Shown here: positions 1 to 6,471 of the stretch, in pieces
Position numbering within the stretch: the stretch's first letter is position 1
Layout: each line of letters begins with the position of its first letter
Origin: an uncultured Bacteroidota bacterium
Lineage (GTDB): Bacteria > Bacteroidota > Bacteroidia > NS11-12g > UBA955
NCBI GenBank assembly: GCA_903953615.1
Contig: CAJBKH010000318.1
Coordinates: 1-21,036, forward strand
Length of the DNA stretch: 21,036 nucleotides
Direction of reading: 5' to 3'
The notes under the pieces: generated by a model
What the model was told of the DNA's origin: nothing
The model's database searches: none
The model's input: the letters and a program-made list of their open reading frames with translations, nothing else
Translations under genes and position numbers: made by a program

Positions 1-225
1 TGTAATATCTGTTTTCACATTTACTACAACAGCACCATTAACACCATTGGTGACAATGCTGTTTCTGAAATCCTGCCAATTGGCAAAGTTACCTGCGCCA
101 GTAGCCGCAGTGTTGTCAATGGTATAAGTACCAGACATCTGTGCAGAGACAGCGCCCATAGCACTCAGTAAGACCATTAAAAACAGCCATCTGAGATTTA
201 AACTTAGTTTGTAATTTTTATTCAT
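1..225 (-). CDS. N-terminal part of a secreted surface protein (cut by the left window edge)
   Basis: An ATG at 225-223 opens a frame that stays open for 75 codons to the first base of the window, so only the amino end is visible. Residues 1-30 form a classical signal peptide: K4/K6/R12 in the n-region, the hydrophobic run WLFLMVLLSAMGAV, and a likely cleavage after AVSA. The mature part begins QMSGTYTIDNTAATGAGNFANW and continues with NGVNGAVVVNV. This resembles the start of large Bacteroidota extracellular proteins (SGTYTI...F...L...GV.GPV.FNV) that go on into beta-helix or repeat domains and often end in a T9SS sorting domain. That resemblance is from family knowledge; the rest of the gene is not visible. 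It is divergent from the Crp/Fnr gene at 449, and the 223-bp spacer is shared. Confidence 0.8.
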   Translation of the reverse strand, partial: MNKNYKLSLNLRWLFLMVLLSAMGAVSAQMSGTYTIDNTAATGAGNFANWQDFRNSIVTNGVNGAVVVNVKTDIT

Positions 226-262
226 ATTAATTGGTTGATATTTGTCGTTCTATTTGATAAAA

Positions 263-332
263 CCAGGAGGATTCATTACAGTCTTATGTAAAAAATGTAC
301 TAAAAATTTTATATAAAATGAATCCTCGCTGG
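263..332. repeat. Imperfect 15-bp inverted repeat in the leader of the gene at 1-225
   Basis: The left arm at 263-277 is CCAGGAGGATTCATT. The right arm at 317-332 is AATGAATCCTCGCTGG, its reverse complement apart from one inserted G. The arms enclose 39 AT-rich bases. Read on the minus strand, this lies between a candidate promoter at 399-406 and the start codon at 225, so it could fold as a hairpin in the 5' leader. There is no good U-tract on either side: minus-strand transcripts continue TTTTATC. A protein-binding site is equally possible. Confidence 0.6.
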
Positions 333-386
333 TAATGTCATTAAAAATTTAAGTAAGGCAATTTTAGTAAAGAATATTTTTGTTTT

Positions 387-402
387 TTTGACTATAGTCA
401 AA
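387..402. promoter_or_regulatory. Perfect 16-bp palindrome, candidate Crp/Fnr-family operator
   Basis: TTTGACTATAGTCAAA is a perfect palindrome. It has the form TTGAC-N4-GTCAA, close to the Fnr box TTGAT-N4-ATCAA. It lies 46 bp before the start codon of a Crp/Fnr-family gene, and its centre is about 40 bp upstream of the start site implied by the -7 octamer at 422-429. That is the usual place for a class II activator site. It also overlaps a minus-strand -7-like octamer (399-406), so binding could affect both divergent genes. Which protein binds is inference. Confidence 0.6.
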
Positions 403-406
403 TTTA
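399..406 (-). promoter_or_regulatory. Candidate -7 element for the leftward gene at 1-225
   Basis: On the minus strand the octamer reads TAAATTTG, matching the Bacteroidota -7 consensus TAnnTTTG. No TTTG or TTG was found at the usual -33 spacing. It overlaps the palindrome at 387-402. If used, the leader would be roughly 165 nt and would contain the inverted repeat at 263-332. Confidence 0.3.
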
Positions 407-421
407 GCAATTTTGTTTCTA

Positions 422-429
422 TAACTTTG
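422..429 (+). promoter_or_regulatory. Candidate -7 element for the Crp/Fnr gene
   Basis: TAACTTTG matches TAnnTTTG exactly and lies 20 bp before the ATG at 449. No -33 TTTG is present at normal spacing. The palindrome at 387-402 occupies that area instead, which fits an activator-dependent or autoregulated promoter. Confidence 0.45.
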
Positions 430-448
430 CACTAAATTTGACGGAATT

Positions 449-1150
449 ATGACAGAGAGTGGGAAGGAGATTGAAAAATATATTTTTACATACGATTCAA
501 TATGGAATTCAATTTCTCCATCAACAAGCAACAAACTTAGAGATCGTCTCACTGTTACAACTTTTAAGAAAAATGAAATTCTTTACCGCGAAGGCATCTT
601 CCCACGTGGGCTCTATATATTAAAATCTGGCATTGCAAAACTTCAGTTTGTAAATTCAGACGGACAGGAACAGATTATTCACATGATTAAAGAATATGAA
701 ATGTTTGGGTACCGCTCACTTATATCAAAGGCTCCCAGTTTTGCATACATCACGGCAGTTACCGACTGTGAAGTTGAGTTAGTTGATAAAGATATTTTTT
801 TACAAACCCTGCAAAGCAGCAAGGACTTAAACGCTTATATCATGAACCTTTTTTCGAAAGAATTAAGTGTATTCTATTACAAGATGACGTATTTCACACT
901 TCGTCCTGTGAATGAAAGGATTGCACTGACACTTTTAATTCTAGCCTATAAATTTCAATCAACAAGTAAAAGCGAAAAGTCTATTGTTTTTTCAAAAAGC
1001 GATATCGCAAGTTTTGCGGGCACCATCATCGAAACACTTTCACGTCAACTTAGAATTTTAATTGAAAATAATATCATTACCACAGATGGTCGCAAAATAA
1101 TTATTACCGATCTCAAAAAACTTATTCAACTCGCAAATCTTGAAAGCTAA
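449..1150 (+). CDS. Crp/Fnr-family transcriptional regulator
   Basis: The 233-residue protein has the usual family length. Residues about 30-120 form a cyclic-nucleotide-binding-type beta barrel (KNEILYREG, GLYILKSGIAKL, then a stretch ending YITAVTDCEVELVDKDIF). A dimerisation helix follows, then a winged helix-turn-helix at about 181-216. The recognition helix reads IIETLSRQLRIL, in which E195, S198 and R199 sit as in the E-xx-SR motif that E. coli Fnr uses to contact its half-site. The cAMP-binding Glu and Arg of Crp are not evident. There is only one cysteine (C107), so an Fnr-type iron-sulfur cluster is unlikely and the effector is unknown. The ATG start follows a good -7 element, and the palindrome upstream suggests autoregulation. 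It is followed by a separate gene on the same strand after 152 bp. Confidence 0.9.
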   Translation: MTESGKEIEKYIFTYDSIWNSISPSTSNKLRDRLTVTTFKKNEILYREGIFPRGLYILKSGIAKLQFVNSDGQEQIIHMIKEYEMFGYRSLISKAPSFAYITAVTDCEVELVDKDIFLQTLQSSKDLNAYIMNLFSKELSVFYYKMTYFTLRPVNERIALTLLILAYKFQSTSKSEKSIVFSKSDIASFAGTIIETLSRQLRILIENNIITTDGRKIIITDLKKLIQLANLES

Positions 1151-1260
1151 GAATTAAAAATTTGCATTGTAACACTTCTGCAATCTTAACGTTCTATATT
1201 CAATCAAGCGACAGTGTCTTTTATTAAGGATATTTGGCAATACATATTTAAAATATGCTT

Positions 1261-1268
1261 TACCTTTG
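1261..1268 (+). promoter_or_regulatory. Candidate -7 element for the orphan tonB gene
   Basis: TACCTTTG matches TAnnTTTG. A TTTG at 1233-1236 could be the -33 element, but the 24-bp gap is slightly longer than usual. The leader to the ATG at 1303 would be about 30 nt. This suggests that the gene has its own promoter rather than being read only from the Crp/Fnr gene. Confidence 0.4.
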
Positions 1269-1302
1269 GCCTTGAATTTGTATTCAATTACATAACCTAA
1301 CT

Positions 1303-2112
1303 ATGGAGCGCAAACCAAATTATTTCAATCTTTCAATGAATGAAATAGTTTTTGAAAATAAAAACAAGGACTATGGGGCTTTTCAGTTACGACAACTTTA
1401 TGAAAAGAATCACAAAAGGGCGTTCTATTTTACTTTAGGCATATTCCTCTTCTTGACAGCTGGACCAGTACTGCTCGAATATCTACATCTATTCAAAAAG
1501 GAAGTTCCACTGGTTATTGAGACACGCACTTTTGTGTTAGCCGCCCCTCCTTCTATCAATCCTTTACAGCCCATTAAACCACCGCCCCCCAAACTAGATG
1601 AGGTAAAAAGACCAACTGAAAAGTTTTTAGAAATAGAAGCCGCTAAAAAAGATTTAGTAAATGAAACTCCAACACCAACTGTTAATGAATTAAAAGATAA
1701 AGAAATTGCTGCATTAAAAAAAGACTCTATAGATAAAATCAATTCGCAAGCCAATAAAGACAATGCTAGCAATGGCACTATGGGAGAAGGCAAAGTATGG
1801 AGCCGCGTTGAAAAAGCTCCTCAATTCGTAGGTGGCGAGGAAGCTTATTTTAAATACCTAGATGAAAATATTGATTATCCGCTTGAAGCAGAAAAAAAGA
1901 AAATTGAAGGCACTGCATGGATTTCTTTTGTTGTCTCCCAAGATGGCAGCATTGGCCAAATCGCTATCAACAAAACATCTGGCAATAGATTATTAGATGA
2001 GGAAGCTCTTCGTGTTATTTCGATAATGCCTAAATACAAACCTGGTATTCAAAATGGGCACCCCGTTAAAACTATTTGTGTTTTGCCAATTACTTTTTAC
2101 CTGCCAAAATAA
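1303..2112 (+). CDS. TonB-family energy transducer, orphan copy
   Basis: This 269-residue protein has the TonB plan. A cytoplasmic head (1-38) is followed by one membrane helix (about 41-60) and a periplasmic Pro/Lys-rich linker (PSINPLQPIKPPPPKLDE and beyond). A C-terminal TonB domain runs from about 170 to 269 (APQFVGGEEAYFKYL, IDYP, GTAWISFVVSQDGSIG, LDEEALRVI). The head motif NLSMNEIVFENKNKDYGAFQLRQ is nearly repeated in the TonB at 9189-9995, so the two are paralogs. Known TonB proteins carry inner-membrane motor energy to outer-membrane receptors through this C-terminal domain. No exbB or exbD lies beside it, so it would have to use the motor encoded at 10053-12080 or elsewhere. Its neighbours, a Crp/Fnr regulator and an amino acid permease, do not reveal the substrate. 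Confidence 0.85.
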   Translation: MERKPNYFNLSMNEIVFENKNKDYGAFQLRQLYEKNHKRAFYFTLGIFLFLTAGPVLLEYLHLFKKEVPLVIETRTFVLAAPPSINPLQPIKPPPPKLDEVKRPTEKFLEIEAAKKDLVNETPTPTVNELKDKEIAALKKDSIDKINSQANKDNASNGTMGEGKVWSRVEKAPQFVGGEEAYFKYLDENIDYPLEAEKKKIEGTAWISFVVSQDGSIGQIAINKTSGNRLLDEEALRVISIMPKYKPGIQNGHPVKTICVLPITFYLPK

Positions 2113-2160
2113 CCTCCCAATATTAACTTTAATAGTACAGCAAGCTAACTTCTCTACTTT

Positions 2161-2188
2161 TATTATTGAAAAAATGACTATTATTGAA
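2161..2188. repeat. Two direct copies of a 10-bp motif upstream of the permease
   Basis: TATTATTGAA occurs at 2161-2170 and again at 2179-2188, an 18-bp period, 24 bp before the permease start codon. It may be a regulatory site or low-complexity chance in AT-rich DNA. Confidence 0.4.
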
Positions 2189-2211
2189 CCCTAATTTAAG
2201 TCTATACAAAA

Positions 2212-3858
2212 ATGTCAATCTGGAGAAGAAAACCACTAACGCAGTTATTAAACGAAGCCTTAGACACTGAAAAAGGTTTAAAGAAAACCTTAACGGCCCC
2301 TGGATTGGTTGCTTTGGGCATAGGCGCAATTATAGGCGCTGGATTGTTTTCCATTACTGGTCTTGCCGCTTCTATGAATGCTGGCCCGGCCATCACCATT
2401 TCATTTCTTGTTGCTGCTGTTGGTTGTATTTTTGCTGGTCTTTGCTATGCTGAATTTTCTTCGATGATTCCAGTAGCAGGAAGTGCTTACACATACTCAT
2501 TTGCTACCATGGGCGAATTCATTGCCTGGATCATTGGTTGGGATTTGGTTTTAGAATATGCTGTCGGTGCGGCCACGGTTTCCATTAGTTGGTCGAGATA
2601 CTTAGGCAAATTCTTGGGGGGGTATGGCATACACATCGACGATGCCTTTATGTTATCTCCATTTGAAGGAGGTATTATCAATATTCCTGCTGTGCTAATC
2701 GTTATGATTATGTCTTTAATTTTAATGCGTGGAACTAAAGAGTCTGCATTTGTGAATGGTATTATTGTATTACTTAAAGTTACTGTTGTTTTGGTTTTTA
2801 TAGCCGTTGGATGGCAGTATATTAGACCTGAAAACTATGTTCCGTATATCCCTGCCAACACGGGTAAATTTGGTGAATTTGGATTTTCAGGTATCATTAG
2901 GGCTGCTGCTATTGTGTTTTTTGCATATATTGGTTTTGATGCCGTTTCAACTGCAGCGCAGGAAGCCAAAAACCCTAAACGGGATATGCCAATCGGGATT
3001 TTATTATCTTTAGGAATATGTACCATTCTTTATATTCTTTTTGCCCACGTAATGACTGGCGTTGTAAATTATCAGGCATTTGCAGGACAAGATGGAATAG
3101 CCCCAGTTGCTATAGCAGTTCAATCTATGGGGTCAGTCGATGCATCTGGAATGATTACACCAGCTTACCCATGGTTAAACAACGCCATTTTACTCGCCAT
3201 TCTTGGTGGATATGCCTCAGTAATTTTGGTAATGTTAATGGGCCAAAGCAGGGTGTTTTTCTCAATGAGTAAAGATGGATTGATGCCAAAAGTATTTTCT
3301 GAAGTACATCCAAAATTCAGAACACCTGCCAAAAACAATTTGCTCTTTATGGTAATAGTGAGTTTGTTCGCTGCATTTGTTCCGGCTAGGGTTGTAGGCG
3401 AAATGACAAGTATTGGAACGCTATTCGCCTTTATTTTAGTTTGTATAGGGGTATTGATAATGCGTAAAAAAATGCCTGAAGCCCCAAGGGCTTTCAGAAC
3501 ACCTTTGGTTCCATTTGTACCGATTGCTGGAGTGCTTGTTTGTCTGTTTATGATGGTATTCTTGCCACTAGACACTTGGATTAGGTTAATTGTGTGGATG
3601 ATGATAGGATTCGATTTTTATTTATTCTATGGCATGAAACATAGCTACTTAAACAAAGGTCAATTTTCCCTTAAAAGTTACAAAACAGTTGCTGGATCAG
3701 GTTTAGGCATGGTAGTAGCGCTCATCGCTGTTGCTTATTTACAGCACATGGACCCCAATGCAAATGATACTTTTCTTTTCAATTTCTCTATAGTATTCGC
3801 CCTTTTACATGCGATTGTTTATATTTATAGTTATCGGAAAGGTAGAGTAAATTTATAA
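2212..3858 (+). CDS. APC-superfamily amino acid permease (cationic amino acid transporter type)
   Basis: The 548-residue polytopic protein imports or exchanges amino acids across the inner membrane. The first helix carries the glycine-rich APC signature LVALGIGAIIGAGLF (about 32-46). It is followed by AGPAITISFLVAAVGC and CYAEFSSMIPVAGSAYTYSF, typical of the CAT branch (TC 2.A.3.3). FFAYIGFDAVSTAAQEAKNP (about 238-257) matches the conserved helix 6/loop of the same branch. A short cytoplasmic N-terminus of about 28 residues precedes the first helix, and about 12-14 membrane helices are expected. The exact substrate cannot be read from the sequence. The ATG start is the first in frame with the conserved N-terminus. 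It is convergent with the RND exporter; 133 bp separate the two stop codons. Confidence 0.88.
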   Translation: MSIWRRKPLTQLLNEALDTEKGLKKTLTAPGLVALGIGAIIGAGLFSITGLAASMNAGPAITISFLVAAVGCIFAGLCYAEFSSMIPVAGSAYTYSFATMGEFIAWIIGWDLVLEYAVGAATVSISWSRYLGKFLGGYGIHIDDAFMLSPFEGGIINIPAVLIVMIMSLILMRGTKESAFVNGIIVLLKVTVVLVFIAVGWQYIRPENYVPYIPANTGKFGEFGFSGIIRAAAIVFFAYIGFDAVSTAAQEAKNPKRDMPIGILLSLGICTILYILFAHVMTGVVNYQAFAGQDGIAPVAIAVQSMGSVDASGMITPAYPWLNNAILLAILGGYASVILVMLMGQSRVFFSMSKDGLMPKVFSEVHPKFRTPAKNNLLFMVIVSLFAAFVPARVVGEMTSIGTLFAFILVCIGVLIMRKKMPEAPRAFRTPLVPFVPIAGVLVCLFMMVFLPLDTWIRLIVWMMIGFDFYLFYGMKHSYLNKGQFSLKSYKTVAGSGLGMVVALIAVAYLQHMDPNANDTFLFNFSIVFALLHAIVYIYSYRKGRVNL

Positions 3859-3884
3859 TCGTTTAATCTCAAATAGTGTCTATG

Positions 3885-3914
3885 GCAAATCCTTATTGCA
3901 TGGGTAAGGATTGC
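3885..3914. other. Hairpin between convergent genes
   Basis: AATCCTTA (3888-3895) pairs perfectly with TAAGGATT (3905-3912) over a 9-nt loop. GC at 3885-3886 and 3913-3914 extends the stem past one bulged A. It lies between the convergent permease and RND genes but has no U-tract on either strand, so it is at most a weak or Rho-assisted terminator. Confidence 0.4.
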
Positions 3915-3991
3915 ATAAACGAGTGCCGTCTTCTTGGAGAAAGTGATTTAATGCAGTGGTTGGATGGGTGAATAACGTACTGATAGAACAA

Positions 3992-6349
3992 TCAATCCTC
4001 GTTATCATCCTCAGGATCAATATCTATCAAGGTGACCCCTAATTCTGCTTTGGCATTGATACTTTTCTCGAGTGATAATAATATACTTGGCAGCAAGAGT
4101 AAATTCATAAACATACCAAATATGAGTGAAAGAGAAGTTAATACGCCTAAAGCCACAGTACCACCAAAATTTGAAGCAGCAAAGATGATAAACCCTGCAA
4201 ATAAGGCCACAGCTGTATAGATAATACTTGGTCCAGCCTCCATCATACTTTCTGGAATGGCCAATTTCATATCCCAATTGTTCTTTTTTAATGAGTGTCT
4301 ATACTTTGCTAAGTAGTGAATTGTGAAATCGACCACTATACCATATGCGATACTAAAAATAATAATGGTTGAAGGCTTTAAACGGATGCCAAAAAAGCCC
4401 ATAATACCAAAAGTCATAATCAATGGAATTAAATTTGGAATAAGTGAAATGACCACCATGCGCCAACTGAAAAACAAAAAAGCCATCATAACAGAAATAA
4501 TAATCAAGGCTGAAATCATGCTTGTTATTAGATTCTCTATTAAATAATCATTGCCCTTTAAGAAAATGGCACTCGTGCCTGTTATCTTAACGTCATAATT
4601 ATCCTTAGGGAAAATAGAATCCATTTTCATTTGCACGGAATGCGACAAGACCTTCATTTTCTGAGAACCAATGTCAGCCATTTGTACACTTATACGTGCA
4701 ATGCGATAATTGCTATCTACCATCGATTTGATTAAACTCGCACTGTGTTCCTGCTTTGGCAAATAATCAACAATATTGCTGATGTCAACAACATTGGGAA
4801 CCCTATAATAACGTTCATCACCATTGTTCATCCCTTGGTTCGCAAATTTTAAAATATCTACTACAGACATTGGTTTTGAAAATTCTGGATAGGCATGCAA
4901 TTCTTTTTCTAATCGGTTAATCTTTTGCAGTGTGATGTAATCCTTCACACCACCATCTACTTTGGTATCTATTCTAATTTCAAAAGGCAAAGTGCCTTTC
5001 ATATTCTTTTCAAAGAATTTTAAGTCTTGGTAAACAGGATCATTTTCTGGTAAATCATCTACTACATACCCTAAATTTTTAACTTTAAAGGAACCATAAA
5101 TAGAGACAACTAACAATATACTTGTTATCACATAAATCGTTTTCCTTTTATTGTAGGTTAAATAATTGCAATAGTCGAGTACCTTGTTCAATCGCTTGCC
5201 ATCAAGGTGCTTGGTGTGCTTTTGCTTTGGTGGTGGCAAATAACTGTATACAATTGGTATAAACACCAAAGAAACAACATACACCAACATGATAATGATA
5301 CCTGAAACAATAGAGAACTGATCGAGCATGGCGCTTCCAGAAAAACTGAAAACCATGAATCCTACTGCTGTTGTAACATTGGTAAGAAACAATGGCAAAC
5401 CATTCTTAGAAATCAAACGGGTAATGGCCTTCATTTTATTGCCATGTGTTGTATACTCTTGGTGGTATACATTTAATAAGTAAATACAATTTTGCACCCC
5501 TATAATCACCATCAGTGGTGGCAATATGCCTGTTAGTATTGTTATTTTATAGTCTAACATCGCCAAACAGCCTAGTGTTGCAATTACGCCCACTATTACT
5601 ACTACGATAGAAAGTAGCACAGCACTCATAAAGCGGAAGAACAAGAAGATGAAAACGGCTGTAATTAAAATGGAAAGGAAGGTAAATATTTTAATTTCGT
5701 CAGCCACTTTGGAGCTCATGATGGTACGTACATAAGGCAATCCACTAAAGTGCATTTTGCAACCATGTTTCGCTCCAAATTTATTGGCTCTATCGGCAAT
5801 CGATTTAACCAATGGAATTCTAGCTTTGCTATCTAATTCTTTCTTTTTAAGTGTCACTGCAATCAGTGTAACATTGCTATCTGGGTTATAGAGCAGGCCA
5901 TCGTAAAACTTTAACCTTGTAATAATTCTATGAAATGAATCGACCTCCTCTTGATTTTTAAAACGTGCATTTAAAATGGGTTCGATGGTGAGCTTTTGCA
6001 ATGAATCGTTGCGCACTAGGTTATAGGCCTTGGCCAATGATACAACTTTCTCTACCCCAGGGGTCTGCTCTAAATCGTTGCTTAAATCATACCAATCATT
6101 AAAAAAATCCTTTTTAAAAATATCCTTACTTTGAACCCCAATGACAAGAATGTTACCGTCCTCTCCAAAGGTCTCTTTAAACTTTACATATTCAACAAAG
6201 TCAGGATCATCCTGAGGAATAACCTTTGCGAAATCATAGGTCATTTTCACCTTGGTAGCATAGAATCCAAATACACCTGTAATGGCTACTAGAGAAATCA
6301 GCAACCAAAAGCGATTTCTAATACAGAAAGTTGATAAAGCACTCCACAT
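3992..6349 (-). CDS. RND-superfamily exporter, MMPL/HAE3-type inner-membrane protein
   Basis: From the ATG at 6349 the protein is 785 residues. It shows the duplicated RND plan: a first helix (about 14-31), a periplasmic domain (about 35-215), a block of membrane helices (about 220-372), then a second helix (about 403-420), a second periplasmic domain (425-605) and a second helix block (about 607-760). The second block carries the family's proton-relay motif as AYGIVVDFTIHYLAKYRHS (G670-x3-D674). The matching site in the first block reads GVQNCIYLLNVYHQEY, with N287 in place of Asp. The C-terminus is short and acidic (DIDPEDDNED). The frame runs back to a TTG at 6415, but that codon lies inside the terminator at 6405-6435, so the ATG at 6349 is preferred. 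Family members export lipids, hopanoids or other hydrophobic compounds; the substrate here is unknown. No membrane-fusion or TolC partner is adjacent. Confidence 0.85.
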   Translation of the reverse strand: MWSALSTFCIRNRFWLLISLVAITGVFGFYATKVKMTYDFAKVIPQDDPDFVEYVKFKETFGEDGNILVIGVQSKDIFKKDFFNDWYDLSNDLEQTPGVEKVVSLAKAYNLVRNDSLQKLTIEPILNARFKNQEEVDSFHRIITRLKFYDGLLYNPDSNVTLIAVTLKKKELDSKARIPLVKSIADRANKFGAKHGCKMHFSGLPYVRTIMSSKVADEIKIFTFLSILITAVFIFLFFRFMSAVLLSIVVVIVGVIATLGCLAMLDYKITILTGILPPLMVIIGVQNCIYLLNVYHQEYTTHGNKMKAITRLISKNGLPLFLTNVTTAVGFMVFSFSGSAMLDQFSIVSGIIIMLVYVVSLVFIPIVYSYLPPPKQKHTKHLDGKRLNKVLDYCNYLTYNKRKTIYVITSILLVVSIYGSFKVKNLGYVVDDLPENDPVYQDLKFFEKNMKGTLPFEIRIDTKVDGGVKDYITLQKINRLEKELHAYPEFSKPMSVVDILKFANQGMNNGDERYYRVPNVVDISNIVDYLPKQEHSASLIKSMVDSNYRIARISVQMADIGSQKMKVLSHSVQMKMDSIFPKDNYDVKITGTSAIFLKGNDYLIENLITSMISALIIISVMMAFLFFSWRMVVISLIPNLIPLIMTFGIMGFFGIRLKPSTIIIFSIAYGIVVDFTIHYLAKYRHSLKKNNWDMKLAIPESMMEAGPSIIYTAVALFAGFIIFAASNFGGTVALGVLTSLSLIFGMFMNLLLLPSILLSLEKSINAKAELGVTLIDIDPEDDNED

Positions 6350-6355
6350 TTTGCG

Positions 6356-6363
6356 CAAAAATA
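6356..6363 (-). promoter_or_regulatory. Possible -7 element for the RND gene
   Basis: The minus strand reads TATTTTTG, matching TAnnTTTG, only 6 bp before the chosen ATG at 6349. If used, the transcript would be leaderless or nearly so. No -33 element was found. Confidence 0.25.
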
Positions 6364-6404
6364 AGCAAATCTTTACACCTCGTGTAATTAAATTATGGTC
6401 ATAA

Positions 6405-6435
6405 AAAAGGATCAACCGATAGGGTTGATCCTTTT
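6405..6435 (-). terminator. Rho-independent terminator of the exbB-to-TPR operon
   Basis: AAAAGGATCAACC (6405-6417) pairs perfectly with GGTTGATCCTTTT (6423-6435) around the 5-nt loop GATAG. Reading leftward it starts 36 bp past the stop codon of the TPR gene and ends in CCTTTTTTAT, a good U-tract. The rightward side also ends in TTTT, but no gene is read that way here. Confidence 0.9.
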
Positions 6436-6471
6436 AATATATGGGTTGAGTAGCAGCTATACTGCAAATCA

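Noticed and set aside
1161..1183. Small stem TTGCA/TGCAA after the Crp/Fnr gene as a terminator
   Set aside because: Five base pairs with a 12-nt loop and no U-tract are too weak.
3165..3575. 136-codon minus-strand frame inside the amino acid permease
   Set aside because: It is antisense to conserved membrane helices of the permease and has no family resemblance.
3883..3900. Possible sigma54 promoter (TGGCAA...TTGCA)
   Set aside because: The GG-to-GC spacing is 14 bp instead of 12, and it would read into the 3' end of a convergent gene.
6350..6415. Extended N-terminus of the RND exporter starting at TTG 6415
   Set aside because: The codon lies in the stem of a strong terminator, is not ATG, and the extra 22 residues do not resemble a conserved start.
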